Below are positions 62,114 to 64,000 of a DNA stretch of 64,000 bases, in pieces. Source of the stretch: Stercorarius parasiticus (Eukaryota; Chordata; Aves; Charadriiformes; Stercorariidae). Numbering within the stretch: the first letter of the stretch is position 1; every line of letters starts with the position of its first letter. Location: NCBI GenBank assembly GCA_013396915.1, contig VWZL01000675.1, forward strand, positions 1 to 64,000, in the 5' to 3' direction. The position numbers were made by a program, and so were the translations under genes. Below the pieces are notes generated by a model. The model was not told the DNA's origin. It did not search any database and saw only the letters and a program-made list of their open reading frames with translations.

Positions 62114-62142
62114 ATAATTTTGGGGTTTGTTTGGTTTTCCAG
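62114..62142 (+). other. BICD2: Splice acceptor of BICD2 intron 2
   Basis: The tract before AG at 62141-62142 is T-rich but interrupted by runs of G (TTTTGGGG, TTTGG), then TTTTCCAG. It is weaker than a pure polypyrimidine tract but usable. It is followed directly by the Val codon of the 51-residue exon. Confidence 0.83.
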
Positions 62143-62295
62143 GTCAATCAGAACGTGGAGATCCAAAGGGCCCGTCTGCGAGATGATATTAAAGAATATA
62201 AATTCCGAGAAGCACGTTTGCTGCAAGACTACACTGAGCTTGAAGAGGAAAACATCTGTCTCCAGAAACAAGTGTCTGTCCTGAAGCAAAATCAG
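62143..62295 (+). CDS. BICD2: BICD2 exon 3 (residues about 152-202), coiled coil 1
   Basis: This second coding exon continues directly from the one at 41093-41305 in phase 0. It encodes 51 residues, starting [20 protein letters not shown] and ending QVSVLKQNQ. The [10 protein letters not shown] segment is a hallmark of Bicaudal D proteins. The acceptor is AG at 62141-62142 after a T/G-rich tract. The product is the middle of coiled coil 1, the part that lies along the dynein tail and dynactin filament. Asn188 and Ile189 of the human protein, both reported as disease positions, are preserved at 62251-62256. The next residue is Cys here, where I recall Ser in human. The 3' boundary is set by homology: the human protein continues Val-Glu-Phe after Gln202, while reading on here gives Ala-Ser-Phe and a stop. 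The exon therefore ends at CAG (62295) and the donor begins GC. The 153 bp length keeps the frame if the exon is skipped, although the heptad register would shift. Confidence 0.95.
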
Positions 62296-62301
62296 GCAAG
62301 T
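62296..62301 (+). other. BICD2: Non-canonical GC splice donor of BICD2 intron 3
   Basis: The exon-intron junction reads CAG|GCAAGT. Every position except the second intron base fits the U1 consensus, which is the typical form of GC-AG donors (about 1% of vertebrate introns in general knowledge). No in-frame GT donor lies close by. The next GT, three bases on, would break the reading frame unless the following exon differed in phase. Retention of this intron would add only Ala-Ser-Phe before a stop. A sequencing or assembly error (T to C) cannot be excluded. Confidence 0.8.
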
Positions 62302-64000
62302 TTTTAAAAATAGTAACCATTGCTTCGGTAGCACCAGTTGATTCCTGTGTTGTGGCATTGTTCTGTCTCGTTTGAACATCCAATCACTTATTTTCTATGT
62401 TTGTGCTGCTGTTAAGACTATAAGCTCTATCTTTAAGTACCAAGTGTTGTCCCAAAACGTTTAAGACCTTTCTGACTGTTTATACACAGTCATAAGACTT
62501 TATTGCTTCTACTTAGACCTCCAGGTCCTTCCATTTTCTTCTCTCTCTTTGATGGAAATTAAGTCTCTACCAGTCTGCTTTGTTATTTGGTTTAGTCTTT
62601 TTGCTACAGTAGTTTTTCAAAGTTTCTTTGCAATACTTTCCATCCATCCAACTGTCCATCCTCTTCTACGGTATCTCTAACTAGGTGTATTTTTGAACAT
62701 ATGTTTTTATTTCTACTTAGTGCTTACATTTCTCTCTCCAGTTATGTACTACTCTTCTCTTCTTGCTACTTTCTTTAAACTTGGACTACTGTTATAGTAC
62801 CTCTATGCTGTCAGACCTGTGTGACTGCTTATCTGAAAAGTCACGTTTAATTGCACAGTCCCAGCTATTATCAGAAGTTTAGAAAACTGCATTTGTGTAA
62901 AAACTCAAGAATTTCCCTGAGTTATCATTTGCAGAGCAATCTAATCTAATTGGATTAGACGTGGTCTTTGGCATGGCTTGCTCACCTTCATTTATCAATT
63001 GAGGACTTGCTAATTTTATTCTCCAGGTACCTGCCAGTCTCATTGTATAAATAAAACTCCAGGTTCAATTGAGAAAACTGTATAACGTTCCTGAAATATG
63101 AGATCTTGAGGAAAATAGTGGTGCTAACACCATCTGTTGCAGTGAGCATATAGCAAAAGCTTATTAGGGTTTGCTTCAGATCTCCTTCAGTGTTTTGAAT
63201 GAAAGCTGCTCTACCAGGTGAGGTATTTGGGATACTGGATGTATTTCATTTATCTCCAGGTGAAACTCATTGGCCTCACTGATATCCCCAAAAAGGGGTT
63301 CCAGGTTGGACCTGTTCTCACCTGAATATATTTGGTCTAATTACACTGTTTTGGGTGCCCTGACATGCAGTAGGGATGAAGGGACTATTACACTCTAGAT
63401 ACAGACTGGAAGAGATAGTGAACTGGTAAAATGCAACCTATGGAGTTGGCTACTTCTCTTTTTTACCTTTCTTTGTCTCATTCATTGTATTCAGAGGAGC
63501 AAGTGACAGTTCCCAGCTCCATGTTTGCATTCTAAAATAACGATATTCACCAAGCCATTCTGGGCTGAGCCAAATTTAACCTCAGATGCTATCTTGTCAG
63601 TTGCTAGTAATTATTGACTACTGTGTTTGTATTCTGGAACCTTTGAAAATAGACCTTTGCAAAAAAAAAAACAAACCCTCAACCTTTGCAGTCTTAACTA
63701 TTTGAACTCAGTGGACATATACAGAACCAAGAGCTAATTCTTTTCATAGCAATGGATTATTTCATTTTCTACGATGTCCTAATCCTACGTGATGAGTTTT
63801 ATTAAGCTTTAATTATCCCACTGACATAACTAGAAGAAGCCATCAAATTTTCCCAGGCTTAACTTGCAAAACTGAATTACAACGCTTGTAATTGTGCTGA
63901 AATGATGATGACAGAAATAATAAAACATTTTATTTTGGATGTAGAAAAGCAGAGTTTGATAGCTAGGTGTATCCCAACAGTTTTAAGCGCAGTGGCATAT
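62296..64000 (+). other. BICD2: BICD2 intron 3 (5' part)
   Basis: The intron starts with the GC donor and continues past the window end. The next expected exon (human residues from Val203, followed by a LKHEIKRLEEE-type coiled coil) is not found before 64000. The 1.7 kb are AT-rich with no recognised repeat except an A11 run at 63661-63671. Confidence 0.85.

Larger units (their letters stand above)
41306..62142 (+). other. BICD2: BICD2 intron 2 (complete, 20,837 bp)
   Basis: The intron is delimited by the GTGAGT donor after the 71-codon exon and the AG before the 51-codon exon. It is phase 0 and contains no additional coding sequence that I recognise. It holds two old CR1 remnants, three younger CR1 pieces, A/C-rich low-complexity tracts and a purine-rich block near 47.0-47.6 kb. 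Confidence 0.92.

Noticed and set aside
1..64000. CRISPR arrays, tRNA or rRNA genes, bacterial operons
   Set aside because: No regularly spaced direct repeats, no tRNA box A/B with cloverleaf, and no dense gene arrangement; the window is vertebrate intron.

Overview
The window is vertebrate nuclear DNA, most likely from a bird. It holds sparse CR1 retrotransposon fragments with bird-type 3' ends, only decayed copies of older CR1 and MIR-like elements, moderate GC content, and no sign of bacterial, organellar or viral gene organisation. Species cannot be fixed from the sequence; a crocodilian or turtle is less likely because the young CR1 pieces are few and the old ones are badly eroded.

Only one gene is supported. 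Two internal coding exons on the + strand, 41093-41305 (71 codons) and 62143-62295 (51 codons), encode consecutive parts of the first coiled coil of BICD2 (Bicaudal D homolog 2), the adaptor that links cargo to dynein-dynactin. They match residues 81-151 and 152-202 of the human protein as I remember it, clearly better than the paralogue BICD1. Both exons are in phase 0 and join into one open frame. Exon 1 is not in the window, so 1-41092 is the 3' part of a first intron longer than 41 kb, 41306-62142 is a 20.8 kb second intron, and 62296-64000 is the start of intron 3. The donor of intron 3 reads CAG|GCAAGT, a GC donor instead of GT.

The introns hold: seven CR1 fragments of the avian type (4838-4989 +, 11591-11748 -, 16099-17110 -, 22120-22190 -, about 45341-45362 -, 58550-58631 +, 59457-59596 -); up to four remnants of an older, reptile-type CR1 3' end (31425-31520 -, 38904-38966 +, 42228-42292 +, 45868-45995 -); two MIR-like SINE remnants in opposite orientation (25708-25808 - and 26860-27055 +); many poly-T and T/G-rich tracts; a purine-rich block (47040-47580) and a pyrimidine-rich block (8905-9225); two CpG-dense patches (15243-15395 and 40401-40487); a short minisatellite-like tract (10063-10205); and a 90-base assembly gap (33901-33990) in a C-rich sequence. 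Apart from the CR1 coding remnants, the open frames outside the two exons lack recognisable domains and are best explained by composition or chance.

I found no previously undescribed gene system. The points most worth checking are the GC-AG intron, the CpG-dense patches as possible intronic regulatory elements, the purine-rich block, the old repeat remnants, and the strong T-over-A homopolymer asymmetry along the transcribed strand.
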